Assembly (NCBI GenBank): GCA_036557225.1
Contig: DATBHX010000055.1
Coordinates: 62,001 to 126,000, forward strand
Source of the DNA: Angelobacter sp036557225
GTDB lineage: Bacteria > Acidobacteriota > Terriglobia > Terriglobales > Acidobacteriaceae
DNA: 64,000 nt
Direction: 5' to 3'
A program made the translations under genes and the position numbers. Position 1 is the first letter of the stretch, and each line of letters opens with the position of its first letter. Shown one piece after another: positions 23,039 through 32,484 of this stretch. Under the pieces are notes generated by a model. The model worked only from the letters and a program-made list of their open reading frames with translations, ran no database searches and was not told the DNA's origin.

Positions 23039-25072
23039 ATGCAAATGAACAAGAGCATAGGCGGCAAGCTGTACATGGGCTTTGGCCTGATCATCGTGAT
23101 CGTGATCTTTGCGTTTGTGCTGAACTGGGTGGCTGTCGCATACGAGAAAAGCACCAGGAAGCTCTATAAAGACTCCATCACGATGGTGGAAAGCCTGTCT
23201 CAGTTGGACAAAAAGAGGAATGAGAACCGCCTTTACCTGCGCAACTTTCTCCTCAACGGCGACCGGCGCGAAGCCGACCTGCTGGCCAAGGGCCAGAGTG
23301 ATCTGGATGCGCTGATCAACCAGATCAAGGCGACCGCGGGCTCGCTGAGCGACGGCGGCGGCAGCAGCGTGAAGCAGTTGCTGGACCAGCTGGCGGAATC
23401 AGAGCGCGAGTGGGCAAGGAATTTTGCCGCTCCTCTGATGGAGAAGCGCCGCCAGGTCGATACCGGCAGCGCCACAGTCGCAGAGTTGCAGATCGCCTAT
23501 CTTCAGGCCACGCCGACGCCGGAACAGAAGCAGCGCGAAGAACAGCCATTGCTGGGGCTGGCCAAAATCATCCAGGATGCCAACAAGCGCGCTGAGGATT
23601 CAGACAGCAACGCAGCTCTCTTTATCTTTATCGTCACGGTGGGCGGCATGATCCTGGTGATTGTGCTTGCCGTAACCATTGCCTGGCGTGTGGCCAATTC
23701 GATCACGGCTCCTCTCTCGCAACTGATCACCGTGGCCGGACAGATCGGCAACGCGGGCGACCTGGAACAGGAAGTCAAAATCAGCGGTGAAGACGAGGTC
23801 GCGCAGCTTTCGAAGACCTTCAACAACATGGTGCTGTACCTGCGCGAGATGGCGGGAACCTCGGAATCGATTGCCGGCGGCGATCTTTCGGTGGATATCA
23901 ACCCGCGCTCCGGGCGCGACACGCTGGGCAAGGCCTTCCGCGAGATGACAGTGGGATTGCGCAGCCTGGTGAAGAACGTGCGCGACAGTGCAGCCCAGGT
24001 GGCCAGCGGCTCCAATCAGGTGGCTTCGGCCTCTGATGAATCGGCCAAGATCAGCGTGCAGGCGGCTTCCGCCATCGATGAAGTCACCAGCACCATGCAT
24101 GAGATGAGCATCAACGTGCAAAACATGGTGAAGAGCACGCAGATGCAGGCCTCCAACGTAAGTGAGACCTCGGCTTCCATCGATGAGATGGTCGCCTCCA
24201 TTCAGCGCGTGGCCGATACGGCCAAGGTGCTGCTCGATATCTCGCAGCGCTCGCGCGATGAAGTCCACAACGGCATCAACACCATGGAAAAGGCCACCGA
24301 CGGCCTGAGCCGCATCAACGCAGCCATCGGCTCTTCCGCGGAAATCATTTCTGCGCTGGGACAGAGGGCTGACGACATCGGGAAGATTATTGAAGTCATC
24401 GACGATCTGGCTGAGCAGACCAACCTGCTGGCATTGAACGCCGCGATTGAAGCGGCGCGTGCCGGCGAACATGGACTCGGTTTCGCAGTGGTTGCGGACG
24501 AAGTGCGCAAGCTGGCGGAAAAATCGGCGCAATCGACGCGCGAAATCTCCGAGCTGATCCAGAGCATCCAGAAAGAAGCGCGCAAGGCCGTCGACAACAT
24601 GGAGAAGTCGACCAGTATTGTGAACGAAGGCATTTCGCTGGGCGGCGACCTGAGCGGCGCATTGAAGAAAATCTCCAGCGTGGTATCGGAAGTCTATAAG
24701 TTCGCGCAGGAGATCGGCGCGGCGACCAATGAGCAGTCGCACGGCTCGTCGCAGATCGCCAAGGCCACCACGCGGCTGAATGAAATCACGCATGAAATCA
24801 ACTCCTCCGTAGAAGAGCAGGCCTCGGGAGCGCAGGCGGTGGTTCGCGCCATGGAAAAAATGCGCGAACTGGTGCAGCGCTCATCGTCGGGATCGACTGA
24901 GCTGGCGGCCTCGGCCGAGCAGATGTCGAAGATGTCGCGCTCGATGCTGGAAGCCATGGACCGGTTTGTCCTGGAAAACATGGCGCCACGTGAGAGCAGC
25001 AATCTGCGACGGCCTGACGATCGCCACGCAGCGGCACCGCAATATGCGGGTGCGGGAGCGCGCTACAACTAA
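23039..25072 (+). CDS. Methyl-accepting chemotaxis protein
   Basis: A 677-residue receptor. TM1 is at about 12-36 (MGFGLIIVIVIFAFVLNWVA), followed by a periplasmic, mostly helical sensor of about 150 residues, TM2 (ALFIFIVTVGGMILVIVLAV), HAMP, and a cytoplasmic domain with tip EQTNLLALNAAIEAARAG and FAVVADEVRKLAEKSAQST. No C-terminal CheR-tether pentapeptide is seen. The start is placed at ATG 23039 (MQMNKSIGGK) with GAGG upstream. An open frame reaches back to 22802, but that segment carries a sigma-54-type promoter (22899-22914) and adds a non-homologous leader. It is the first gene of the second chemosensory operon. Confidence 0.93.
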   Translation: MQMNKSIGGKLYMGFGLIIVIVIFAFVLNWVAVAYEKSTRKLYKDSITMVESLSQLDKKRNENRLYLRNFLLNGDRREADLLAKGQSDLDALINQIKATAGSLSDGGGSSVKQLLDQLAESEREWARNFAAPLMEKRRQVDTGSATVAELQIAYLQATPTPEQKQREEQPLLGLAKIIQDANKRAEDSDSNAALFIFIVTVGGMILVIVLAVTIAWRVANSITAPLSQLITVAGQIGNAGDLEQEVKISGEDEVAQLSKTFNNMVLYLREMAGTSESIAGGDLSVDINPRSGRDTLGKAFREMTVGLRSLVKNVRDSAAQVASGSNQVASASDESAKISVQAASAIDEVTSTMHEMSINVQNMVKSTQMQASNVSETSASIDEMVASIQRVADTAKVLLDISQRSRDEVHNGINTMEKATDGLSRINAAIGSSAEIISALGQRADDIGKIIEVIDDLAEQTNLLALNAAIEAARAGEHGLGFAVVADEVRKLAEKSAQSTREISELIQSIQKEARKAVDNMEKSTSIVNEGISLGGDLSGALKKISSVVSEVYKFAQEIGAATNEQSHGSSQIAKATTRLNEITHEINSSVEEQASGAQAVVRAMEKMRELVQRSSSGSTELAASAEQMSKMSRSMLEAMDRFVLENMAPRESSNLRRPDDRHAAAPQYAGAGARYN

Positions 25073-25087
25073 CGAAGGAGACCCTTG

Positions 25088-25567
25088 ATGTCCAAAGAGA
25101 TGCACATTGTCGGCTTCCGCGTGGGACGTGAGGTGTTCGGCGTGCCTATTGCGCTGGTGCACGAAATTGTGCGCGTGCCGGAGATCACGTCGGTGCCGGA
25201 TTCTCCGGGCTGCGTGCAGGGCGTGATCAACCTGCGCGGCAAGATCGTCTCCGTGGTCGACCTGCGGCGGCGCTTCGGGGAAAAAGAGATCAAGCCCAAT
25301 AAGAAGAACCGCATTCTGGTGACAGAAGTGGCGGGCAAGCTGGTGGGGTTGATCGTCGATAGCGCTTCAGAAGTATTGAAGATCCCCGAAAACGAGATTG
25401 AGCTGCCACCCGTTTTCGATCAAGGCGAGAGCAACTACGTGACCGGCGTAGGCAAGCTGAACGGCCGGCTGATCATCATGATTGACCTGAACAAGATTCT
25501 GCAGAAAGGCGAATTGCAGCGCCTGGGCCAGATTGCTGAAGCCCAGACAGCTGCTGCCGCGCTTTAA
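25088..25567 (+). CDS. cheW: CheW coupling protein
   Basis: A 159-residue standard CheW: HIVGFRVGREVFGVPIALVH, VPDSPGCVQGVINLRGKIVS, VVDLRRRFG, RILVTEVAGKLVGLIVD and VGKLNGRLIIMIDLNKIL. It links the MCP to CheA. It starts 15 nt after the MCP stop, and AAGGAGA lies before ATG 25088. It is much closer to the canonical family than the CheW-like proteins of the minus-strand operon. Confidence 0.96.
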   Translation: MSKEMHIVGFRVGREVFGVPIALVHEIVRVPEITSVPDSPGCVQGVINLRGKIVSVVDLRRRFGEKEIKPNKKNRILVTEVAGKLVGLIVDSASEVLKIPENEIELPPVFDQGESNYVTGVGKLNGRLIIMIDLNKILQKGELQRLGQIAEAQTAAAAL

Positions 25568-25596
25568 AGCGGCGCCAAAGACCACAGCGGGGACCG

Positions 25597-26502
25597 ATGG
25601 CCACACCGAGCGTGCAAATCCAGATCAGTGAACCGGAATACAAGCTGCTGCAGACGCTTGTCTACCAGGAATGCGGCATGTACTTTGACGAACGGCGCGC
25701 GCATTTCCTGCAGGACCGCCTGCAACGTAGGCTGAAAATCTGCGGGCTGGACACTTTCTATGCCTACTATCGCTTGCTCACGAGCCACCAGGGCAAAGCC
25801 GAGCTAAGCGCTCTGGTAGAAAACCTGACGGTGAATGAGACCAGCTTCTTCCGCAATAAGCCGCAGCTGGACCTGTTCCAGAAAAACGTTCTGGAAGACC
25901 TGCTCCGGCGCAAGCAGGAGCGCCGCGACTGGAGCCTGCGCCTGTGGAGCGCCGGATGTTCCACTGGCCAGGAACCGTACACCATGGCGATGCAGGTCTG
26001 CGACGCGCTGGCTTATTACTATCTGCGCAATCCGCTTCCCTTCGAGATGCCCAGCCCCAAGCCGCTGATCCCACCACCATGGAAAGTGGAGATCCTGGCT
26101 TCAGACATTAATTATTCCGTCCTGCGAACGGCGCAGGAGGGCATTTATCCGGAGCTCCAGATGGATCAAGTGGACTATGCGTTCCGGCTACGCTACTTCG
26201 ACAAAGTGGGCGACCGGTATGCGGTGAAGAAGGGCTTGAAAGACCTGATCCATTTCGATTTCCATAACCTGAAGACCGAGTTCTTACCCCAGCGCAATGA
26301 TGTCATCTTCTGCCGCAACGTGATGATCTATTTCGATGAAGCCGAGCAGAAGCGGCTGGTGGAAAAACTTTACCGCTGCCTCAACCCCGAAGGATATCTG
26401 TTCATTGGACACGCGGAGAGCCTTTTCGGCCTCTCTGACAAATACAAGATGCTGCACCAGAACAACGGTACGGCTTACCAGCGCATCGAGGTAACGATTT
26501 GA
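25597..26502 (+). CDS. cheR: Chemoreceptor methyltransferase CheR
   Basis: A 301-residue CheR: N-terminal helical domain with VENLTVNETSFFRNKPQLDL, SAM site LWSAGCSTGQEPYTMAM, LASDINYSVLRTAQEG and NDVIFCRNVMIYFDEAEQKR. It methylates MCP glutamates using SAM. The stop overlaps the TTG start of cheA (TTGA), giving translational coupling. An insertion of about 20 residues rich in proline (FEMPSPKPLIPPPWK) between the motifs is a little unusual. Start ATG 25597 lies 29 nt after cheW. Confidence 0.95.
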   Translation: MATPSVQIQISEPEYKLLQTLVYQECGMYFDERRAHFLQDRLQRRLKICGLDTFYAYYRLLTSHQGKAELSALVENLTVNETSFFRNKPQLDLFQKNVLEDLLRRKQERRDWSLRLWSAGCSTGQEPYTMAMQVCDALAYYYLRNPLPFEMPSPKPLIPPPWKVEILASDINYSVLRTAQEGIYPELQMDQVDYAFRLRYFDKVGDRYAVKKGLKDLIHFDFHNLKTEFLPQRNDVIFCRNVMIYFDEAEQKRLVEKLYRCLNPEGYLFIGHAESLFGLSDKYKMLHQNNGTAYQRIEVTI

Positions 26503-28622
26503 ACTTCTTCCCAGACGATCGCGCCTCTGAGCTCCGCGAGCTCTTCTTTGAGTCGGCAACGGAACTGTTGCAGACACTCAATGAAGAGGGCCTGCAGCTG
26601 GAGAAGCGTCCTGAAGACGAAGAGGTCCTGCGCCAGGTGCGCCGCACCGTGCACACGCTCAAAGGCGACTCGGCGGCCTGCGGCTACACCGAGCTGAGTG
26701 AACTGGCGCACGCGCTGGAAGAGGTTTTGAAGCCGGAGATCGCGGCCACCAGCCAAAATGCTCTGGCCGAAGTAGTCCTGATTGCCGCCGATACCTTCAG
26801 CTCGATGTTGTCGGCGTATCGTGGCAATCTGCAACCGCCTGCGGGCGAAGAGCTGCGGCACCAGATTATCTCGCTTACACGGAAACGCTCAGGCAGCGTA
26901 CCCTACAAACTGCAAGCGCGTTTTGCCTGGAGCGAGTACGAACAGATCGTAGTCGCGGATGCCCTGGGGCGCGGGCAAACGGTTTACAACATCGCATTTT
27001 CGATTGAGCCGCAATGTCCGATGCGCGGCGCGGCCATGCAGTTGATCCGCAATGTTCTGCAGGATTGCGGCCGGATCCTGGCAGTTGCGCCGGACCAGAG
27101 CACGCTCAGCGACGATCTGGACGTGGTGGAAGCGGCTGTTGCCAGCGATCACGCGCAGAGCTGGATTGAGAAAAAGTGCCGCATTCCGGCTGTGGTGGCC
27201 GATCTGCTGGTGCAACGCGCCGGCCGCCAGCAGGAACAGGGCGACGACGTTCTCGACATCGTGCAACACGTGACAGCGCCGGCGGACGATGACTCGGAGC
27301 TGGCGATCAGCGCGGAAGAGACATCGATTGCGGCAGCTGCGCCGGTGGAAGTTGCGGCGGAGTCAGCGAAGTCAAGTTTTGCCAACGGGAACGACGAGAA
27401 GACAACCAGCTTTGCCAATCTGTCAGAGACGCTGCTGCGAGTGGATGCCGAGCGCATCGATTCCGTGCTGAACCTGGTGGGCGAGTTGATCATCGCCAAG
27501 AGCATGCTGCACCAGGCGATCAACGAATTTGACCGGCGTTATCCCAAAGATCCGCTGAAGATGCGCTTTTCAGACGCCATGGCGTTCCAGGCGCGCATCA
27601 TGAACGATCTGCAGAAGTCGGTGATGAAGATCCGCATGGTGCCGGTGGAGCAGCTGTTCCGCCGCTTCCCGCGCGTGGTGCGCGACGTAGCCAAGTCCTG
27701 CGGCAAAGAAGTGAATCTGGTGATCACCGGCCAAGACACCGATCTCGACAAGAGCATTCTGGACATGCTGGCCGAGCCGCTAGCGCACCTGGTGCGGAAC
27801 GCCGTGGACCATGGGATTGAATCTCCGGCTGAGCGTATTAACGACGGCAAGCCGGCGCACGGCACAGTAACACTCGATGCCTATCACCAGGGCAATCAGA
27901 TTGTGATTGAAGTGACGGATGACGGTCGCGGCATCGATCGCGGCAAACTCACGGCCAAGGCGGTGGAGCGCGGCCTGATCAAGCCAGGCGACGCAGCGCT
28001 GCTCGGCGAAGCCGACATCAACGATCTGATCTTTCATCCGGGCCTGAGCACGGCGGAGCAGGTCACGGCGATCTCCGGGCGCGGCGTAGGCATGGACGTG
28101 GTGAAAACTGTTCTGGAAAAGCTGAAAGGCACGGTCAGCATCAAGACAACGCCGGGCAAAGGCACTACGTTCTATCTAAAAGTGCCGCTCACGCTGGCCA
28201 TCATTAACGCTCTGCTTTTCCGCGTGGGCGACCGTTTGTACGCCGTTCCGCTGGCGGCCGTGGTGGAGATCACGCGCACCAATCAATCTGCGCTGCATCG
28301 CGTAGACAATCACGAAGTGATGCAGTTGCGCAATGAAGTTCTTCCACTGCTGCATTTGAGCCAACTGGCCAACCATACATCGGAAACGGCGAAGATGTTT
28401 GTTGTGGTGATTACAGCCAACGAACGCAAGTTTGGTCTGGTGGTAGACCAGCTGGTTGGCGAAGAAGAATTGGTGATCAAGGCCATGGACGATCACCTGG
28501 TCGCGACCGACCTGGTCAGCGGCGCTTCGATCCTCGGGGATGGCACGGTGGTGCTGATCCTGAATCTTTCAAGTGTAGTTGCAAAGCTCGGCAGGTTACA
28601 GATGGTGGGGGCCACGGCATGA
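26499..28622 (+). CDS. cheA: Chemotaxis histidine kinase CheA
   Basis: A 707-residue CheA. The Hpt domain has His52 in VHTLKGDSAACGY. A P2-like, less conserved region covers about 120-300. Dimerisation helices follow (about 310-375), then the ATPase domain (N box HLVRNAVDHGIESPAER, VTDDGRGIDRGKL, SGRGVGMDVVKTVLEKLKG) and the CheW-like regulatory domain at the C-terminus (FRVGDRLYAVPLAAVVEITR). There is no fused receiver, unlike the CheA at 8.1 kb. The start is a TTG overlapping the cheR stop; the stop overlaps the cheB start (ATGA). It phosphorylates the CheY and CheB encoded just downstream. Confidence 0.96.
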   Translation: MNFFPDDRASELRELFFESATELLQTLNEEGLQLEKRPEDEEVLRQVRRTVHTLKGDSAACGYTELSELAHALEEVLKPEIAATSQNALAEVVLIAADTFSSMLSAYRGNLQPPAGEELRHQIISLTRKRSGSVPYKLQARFAWSEYEQIVVADALGRGQTVYNIAFSIEPQCPMRGAAMQLIRNVLQDCGRILAVAPDQSTLSDDLDVVEAAVASDHAQSWIEKKCRIPAVVADLLVQRAGRQQEQGDDVLDIVQHVTAPADDDSELAISAEETSIAAAAPVEVAAESAKSSFANGNDEKTTSFANLSETLLRVDAERIDSVLNLVGELIIAKSMLHQAINEFDRRYPKDPLKMRFSDAMAFQARIMNDLQKSVMKIRMVPVEQLFRRFPRVVRDVAKSCGKEVNLVITGQDTDLDKSILDMLAEPLAHLVRNAVDHGIESPAERINDGKPAHGTVTLDAYHQGNQIVIEVTDDGRGIDRGKLTAKAVERGLIKPGDAALLGEADINDLIFHPGLSTAEQVTAISGRGVGMDVVKTVLEKLKGTVSIKTTPGKGTTFYLKVPLTLAIINALLFRVGDRLYAVPLAAVVEITRTNQSALHRVDNHEVMQLRNEVLPLLHLSQLANHTSETAKMFVVVITANERKFGLVVDQLVGEEELVIKAMDDHLVATDLVSGASILGDGTVVLILNLSSVVAKLGRLQMVGATA

Positions 28623-29698
28623 GTCAAAGGTTACGGGTTCTGGTGGTAGACGACTCAGCATTGATGCGCAAGCTGATCCCGCAGATTTTGGCGCGGGACA
28701 GCGAAATTGAAGTTGTAGGCACGGCCATGGATGGCGCATTTGGACTGAAAAAAATCGAAGAGCTCCGGCCCGACGTGGTCACGCTGGACCTGGAGATGCC
28801 GCGCATGGACGGCATGGAGACGCTGCGCCAGGTCACGCGCCGTTTCCGCGTGCCGGTGATCGTGGTAAGCGCTCTGACGACAGACGGCGCTAGTGCAACG
28901 TTCAAAGCGCTGGCCATGGGCGCGTTTGATTTTGTGGCCAAGCCGCGCGATGCCGCGTCGGCACACATGGATGAGATTGCCGCAGACCTTATCGAGAAAA
29001 TCAAAGTCGCGGCCAAGAGCAAGATGCGGCATGCTCCGGCGCCGGTAGTTCCCGATCGGCCCAAGCCGAATAAGCCGGCGATGCGCCTGCGCCGCGAGGC
29101 CACCAAGGTTGTTGCAATTGGAATCTCTACGGGCGGGCCGAATGCGCTGCAGTATCTGCTGGCGCAATTACCGGGCGACTTTCCGGGAAGCATCGTTGTC
29201 GTTCAGCATATGCCGGAAGGGTTCACTGAGATGTTTGCCCGGCGGCTGGATGAATCGTGCGCGATTGATGTGAAAGAAGCGCAGTCCGGCGATCTGCTGA
29301 TTGCCGGGCGCGCGTTGATTTGCCCGGGCGATCGCCACATCAAGGTGCGGCGCATGCCATTAGGGAATACCGTTGTGCTGTCGGACGAGCCGCGCATGAA
29401 TGGGCACCGGCCTTCGGTGGATGTTTTATTCCGCTCCGTCGCTACGGAGTTCGGCAGCCGCGCCATGGGGATATTGATGACCGGCATGGGCGACGATGGC
29501 GCGCACGGGCTGGGGCTGATCAAAGATGCAGGCGGTCTGACCATTGCACAGAGCGAGGATTCATGCACCGTCTTCGGCATGCCCAAAGCGGCGATTGAAC
29601 GTGGCCACGCCATGCGCGTGGTCCCGCTGGACATGCTCGCAAACACATTAACCATGCAGTGCAATCCGGAAAAGATTGCCCGCACAGTAAAAGTTTAG
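28619..29698 (+). CDS. cheB: Protein-glutamate methylesterase CheB
   Basis: A 359-residue CheB: receiver with Asp57 in VVTLDLEMPRMDGM, linker at about 135-160, and a methylesterase domain with Ser in IGISTGGPNALQYL, VVQHMPEGFTEMFARRL and GMGDDGAHGLGL. It is coupled to cheA by a 4-nt overlap and followed by cheY after 23 nt. The domain order and lengths are those of a normal CheB. Confidence 0.96.
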   Translation: MSQRLRVLVVDDSALMRKLIPQILARDSEIEVVGTAMDGAFGLKKIEELRPDVVTLDLEMPRMDGMETLRQVTRRFRVPVIVVSALTTDGASATFKALAMGAFDFVAKPRDAASAHMDEIAADLIEKIKVAAKSKMRHAPAPVVPDRPKPNKPAMRLRREATKVVAIGISTGGPNALQYLLAQLPGDFPGSIVVVQHMPEGFTEMFARRLDESCAIDVKEAQSGDLLIAGRALICPGDRHIKVRRMPLGNTVVLSDEPRMNGHRPSVDVLFRSVATEFGSRAMGILMTGMGDDGAHGLGLIKDAGGLTIAQSEDSCTVFGMPKAAIERGHAMRVVPLDMLANTLTMQCNPEKIARTVKV

Positions 29699-29721
29699 TT
29701 GGAGTCGCAAGGAGAATAATT

Positions 29722-30159
29722 ATGGATACCTTTCCCATTCTGCTTCGCAAGGATCACAAGCCGATCCGCTACCTGGTCGTGGACGATTCGGTTTTTGCCC
29801 GCAAGAACGTGGCCAAAATGGTGGAGTCCTTCGGCGGTGAAATTGCCGGCGAAGCCGGCGATGGCTGTACCGCCATCACGGAATATGACCGCACCATGCC
29901 GGACATGGTGCTGATGGACATCACCATGCCGCAAATGGAAGGCATAGAGGCGGCCGAGCGCATTGTGCGGTCGCATCCGGAGGCACGCATCGTAATGGTC
30001 TCTTCGGTGGGATACCAGGAGAACATTGTCGCCGCGCTGCAAAAAGGCGCTCGCCACTTTGTACAGAAGCCGGTGAAGTCGGAAATTCTGTATGAAGTGA
30101 TCAAGTACGTGATGGGCGACGACGCGGCCGTAGCTACGCCCGCCGTCCAGGGAAACTAG
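29722..30159 (+). CDS. cheY: Chemotaxis response regulator CheY
   Basis: A 145-residue receiver: IRYLVVDDSVFARKNVAKMV, Asp66 in VLMDITMPQMEG, VMVSSVGYQENIVAALQKGA and the Lys in FVQKPVKSEIL. About 15 residues precede the receiver fold. The start at ATG 29722 has GGAGAATAATT upstream; longer frames overlap cheB. It is placed between cheB and a CheX-type phosphatase gene, so it is probably the output regulator of the second system. Confidence 0.93.
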   Translation: MDTFPILLRKDHKPIRYLVVDDSVFARKNVAKMVESFGGEIAGEAGDGCTAITEYDRTMPDMVLMDITMPQMEGIEAAERIVRSHPEARIVMVSSVGYQENIVAALQKGARHFVQKPVKSEILYEVIKYVMGDDAAVATPAVQGN

Positions 30160-30162
30160 CGT

Positions 30163-30654
30163 ATGAAGATCGAACTGATTCAGCCTTTCATTAACGCGGC
30201 GGACGCGGTGCTGGCGGAGACGCTCAAATCACCGACGCGCATCGGTGACGTGACCATGGAAGAGGAAGCGTACCGGCGCAAAGGCGTGGCGTCACTGGTG
30301 ACGATCAAGGGCGATATTGAAGGCCGGATCATCTTTGACATTGACAGCCCGACGGCCGCCAAGGTCGCCAGCTATCTCGCCGGATCACCGATTCCAGAAA
30401 GTGAGGAGGTAGCGCGCGAAACCGTATGCGAACTCGCCAATATGGTGATCGGCAGCGCCGTTACCGCGCTGAATGACCAGGGCTTTCACTTCAAGATCTA
30501 TCCGCCCGTGGTGCACGCTGAAGACGTGGGCGAAAAAAGCAGTGAAGAGCAGGAAGCGCTGGTGATGTGCTTTGACGCCGCCGGCGGCAACGTGTTTATG
30601 AATATCGCCCTGCGGTATGGCCGCAGGCGCAGAGCGGACAACCGGCCAAGCTAA
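30163..30654 (+). CDS. cheX: CheX-like CheY-phosphatase
   Basis: A 163-residue protein of the CheC/CheX/FliY fold: MKIELIQPFINAADAVL at the start, IDSPTAAKVASYLAG, and the phosphatase helix ETVCELANMVIGSAVTALND, which carries the conserved Glu and Asn. CheX removes phosphate from CheY-P. It begins 3 nt after cheY and is the last gene of the operon; a terminator follows at 30683. Flagella-free systems also use CheX, so its presence does not imply flagella. Confidence 0.9.
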   Translation: MKIELIQPFINAADAVLAETLKSPTRIGDVTMEEEAYRRKGVASLVTIKGDIEGRIIFDIDSPTAAKVASYLAGSPIPESEEVARETVCELANMVIGSAVTALNDQGFHFKIYPPVVHAEDVGEKSSEEQEALVMCFDAAGGNVFMNIALRYGRRRRADNRPS

Positions 30655-30682
30655 AACTTCTCCCTTGCGCAATTCCAACGAT

Positions 30683-30710
30683 GGGCGGCGATGAGCCGCC
30701 CAATTTTTTT
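30683..30710 (+). terminator. Rho-independent terminator
   Basis: Stem GGGCGGC / GCCGCCC with a 5-nt loop followed by AATTTTTTT, directly after cheX. Confidence 0.92.
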
Positions 30711-30743
30711 GTCAAATTCTTCTTTCCCGGCCTGTTTCCGGCT

Positions 30744-32264
30744 TTACGGGAAGGTGCGTACAACAAACGGTAACTGTAAAGGACACGGCATCGGCACGGT
30801 TTTGTTGAAATTGTTGTCGATCGTTGGTGTGCAGTTGGGGCTCTGCTGGGGAACATGAAAGGTAGGCAGCGGAGTGTTTACGACGCTCGGGTCTACCGGC
30901 GTTGCGATCACGCCGTCAGTGGCAGTCCTGATGATTGTGATCGACGGTGTGGCAAAGGTCCTGTCCGGGAGCGGCGGTGCGGGTAGACAGCCAGTCCCCG
31001 TGCAGTTGGGAGCATGGACGTTGTCTCGAATGGTGGTAGTGTCATTGGCGCTAATCACGTAAGCCCTGGAAGCGTCACCGGAGGAATCAATGGAAACCGC
31101 TCCGGAGCCGACAGTAATGTTCCTGAGTACGCTCAGTCCCACCGTATCAATCACGCTGACCAAATTGCCGGTACAGGCCGGGAGCTTGGAAATAATCGTC
31201 AAGTGGTTCAGGGGAGAGCCGGCTGATGTTGGGCAATTGCCCAGGGCGGCGTAGGCCTTGGCGCCGTTACTGAGAGCGGTAACCGAAGTCGGCGAAGCTG
31301 CGACGCTAATGTCTTTCAACTTTGTCGGCGGATTGGCGCCACTGATTCCGTTTGCGTTGATGACGCTGATGTTGTTCGATCCTGTATTGGTCACGTAGAC
31401 GCGCCGCAGCGTTGGCTCATAGAAGGCAAAGTTTGGCAGGGTTCCCACAGTAATTGTCGCAATTACCGGGTTGGCCGCAGTCGCTCCCAGGGAGGTATCA
31501 ATCACGCTGACCGTGCCGTCTCCCTGATTCACAACAAAGACGAAGAGGCCGTCCGTGCTCATGACCGCCCAAATCGGCGAGCTTCCAACCGGGATCGGGT
31601 TTCCAACCACGGTATTGTCGATGGTGGATATTTGCGTCACGTTGTTGCTGCCATTGTTGACGACAAAGATCTGATTGTTCGAAGCATTGCCGGCAATCAT
31701 GACCGGCTTGGAAGCGCCGGCCTGGAGCGGAATGGTCGCTGTGACTGCCGTTACGGCCCCCGAGATTACAGTTACGTTTCCAGGATGAGCCGCAGTGCCG
31801 TCTCCCTGATTGGCGATAAAGATGTTTCCCGCGCTGCTGGTCCCGCCGGCAACGGGATTGATGGCCGCGTTAGGATCGGGGAGCGTTGGCAGGGTTACCG
31901 TCGAGACTATAGCACTCTGCGGCAGCAACGCGGTATATGTGCTTACGGTCGGCGGATTGCTCGCGTCACCGCTGTCGACGGCAAAAATCCTGTTTCCACT
32001 CTTACCCAAAAAGACCGGATTGGCGCCTAAAGGGACAATACCCACGCTACTGTCGCCGGACACGTCAATGTGCATATCACTGCCGTCGCCACTGGGAGCA
32101 GGGTTGGTGGAAAGAGTAATGGCGTGCGCCAGGGCTCCCGGATCACCCGTGGGGGGTGGAATCGGGGTAATAAACTGCCGCAAAGTGTCATTGCAACCCA
32201 TTGCCAGCAGCAAAAGAGCGCCTGCACAAACAATCAGCCACAATGCCTGGAAACGTGACTTCAT
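30744..32264 (-). CDS. YVTN-type beta-propeller lipoprotein
   Basis: A 506-residue exported protein. A lipoprotein signal is seen (LIVCAGALLLLAMGC, lipobox Cys). The body has repeated beta-propeller blades of the YVTN/NHL sort: NNVTQISTIDNTVVGNPIPV, GDGTVSVIDTSLG, VYVTNTGSNNISVINANG, GNLVSVIDTVGLSVLRNITV. Such proteins are usually surface or periplasmic binding scaffolds. ATG 32264 follows GGAG. It ends 35 nt past the terminator of the chemosensory operon, on the opposite strand. The binding partner is unknown. Confidence 0.85.
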   Translation of the reverse strand: MKSRFQALWLIVCAGALLLLAMGCNDTLRQFITPIPPPTGDPGALAHAITLSTNPAPSGDGSDMHIDVSGDSSVGIVPLGANPVFLGKSGNRIFAVDSGDASNPPTVSTYTALLPQSAIVSTVTLPTLPDPNAAINPVAGGTSSAGNIFIANQGDGTAAHPGNVTVISGAVTAVTATIPLQAGASKPVMIAGNASNNQIFVVNNGSNNVTQISTIDNTVVGNPIPVGSSPIWAVMSTDGLFVFVVNQGDGTVSVIDTSLGATAANPVIATITVGTLPNFAFYEPTLRRVYVTNTGSNNISVINANGISGANPPTKLKDISVAASPTSVTALSNGAKAYAALGNCPTSAGSPLNHLTIISKLPACTGNLVSVIDTVGLSVLRNITVGSGAVSIDSSGDASRAYVISANDTTTIRDNVHAPNCTGTGCLPAPPLPDRTFATPSITIIRTATDGVIATPVDPSVVNTPLPTFHVPQQSPNCTPTIDNNFNKTVPMPCPLQLPFVVRTFP

Positions 32265-32351
32265 CAAAGCTCCGCCGGTCCTACCGGTTTGAACGTAAAA
32301 AGGATGAATTATTGCAGAAGAATTTATTGTAACAGGAGGAGAAATCAGGGA

Positions 32352-32412
32352 TTAGGGGGATCGAGCCATCCGGACATCGGGAGATCGGGACAACTGGTAA
32401 TCGGGTCATCTG
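32352..32412. repeat. Degenerate GATCGGG/CATC tandem repeat
   Basis: Repeating units of the type GGGATCG, CATCGGGAGATCGGGAC and ATCGGGTCATC. A related stretch is at 40379-40425. It sits between the Ku and YVTN genes. Confidence 0.55.
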
Positions 32413-32484
32413 AATAAAGATAGCCTCACTGAACAAAATAATCCTGCAGTCCGGATAATCCGATGTACCTATTTCCCAATTCAA

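Noticed and set aside
23600..24793. 397-residue open frame on the minus strand
   Set aside because: It is antisense to the MCP; the His/Arg-rich composition is typical of a mirror frame.
23039..30654. Assigning the second chemosensory operon to flagella
   Set aside because: CheX and CheY suit flagellar systems, but no flagellar gene is present in the window, so the output is left open.
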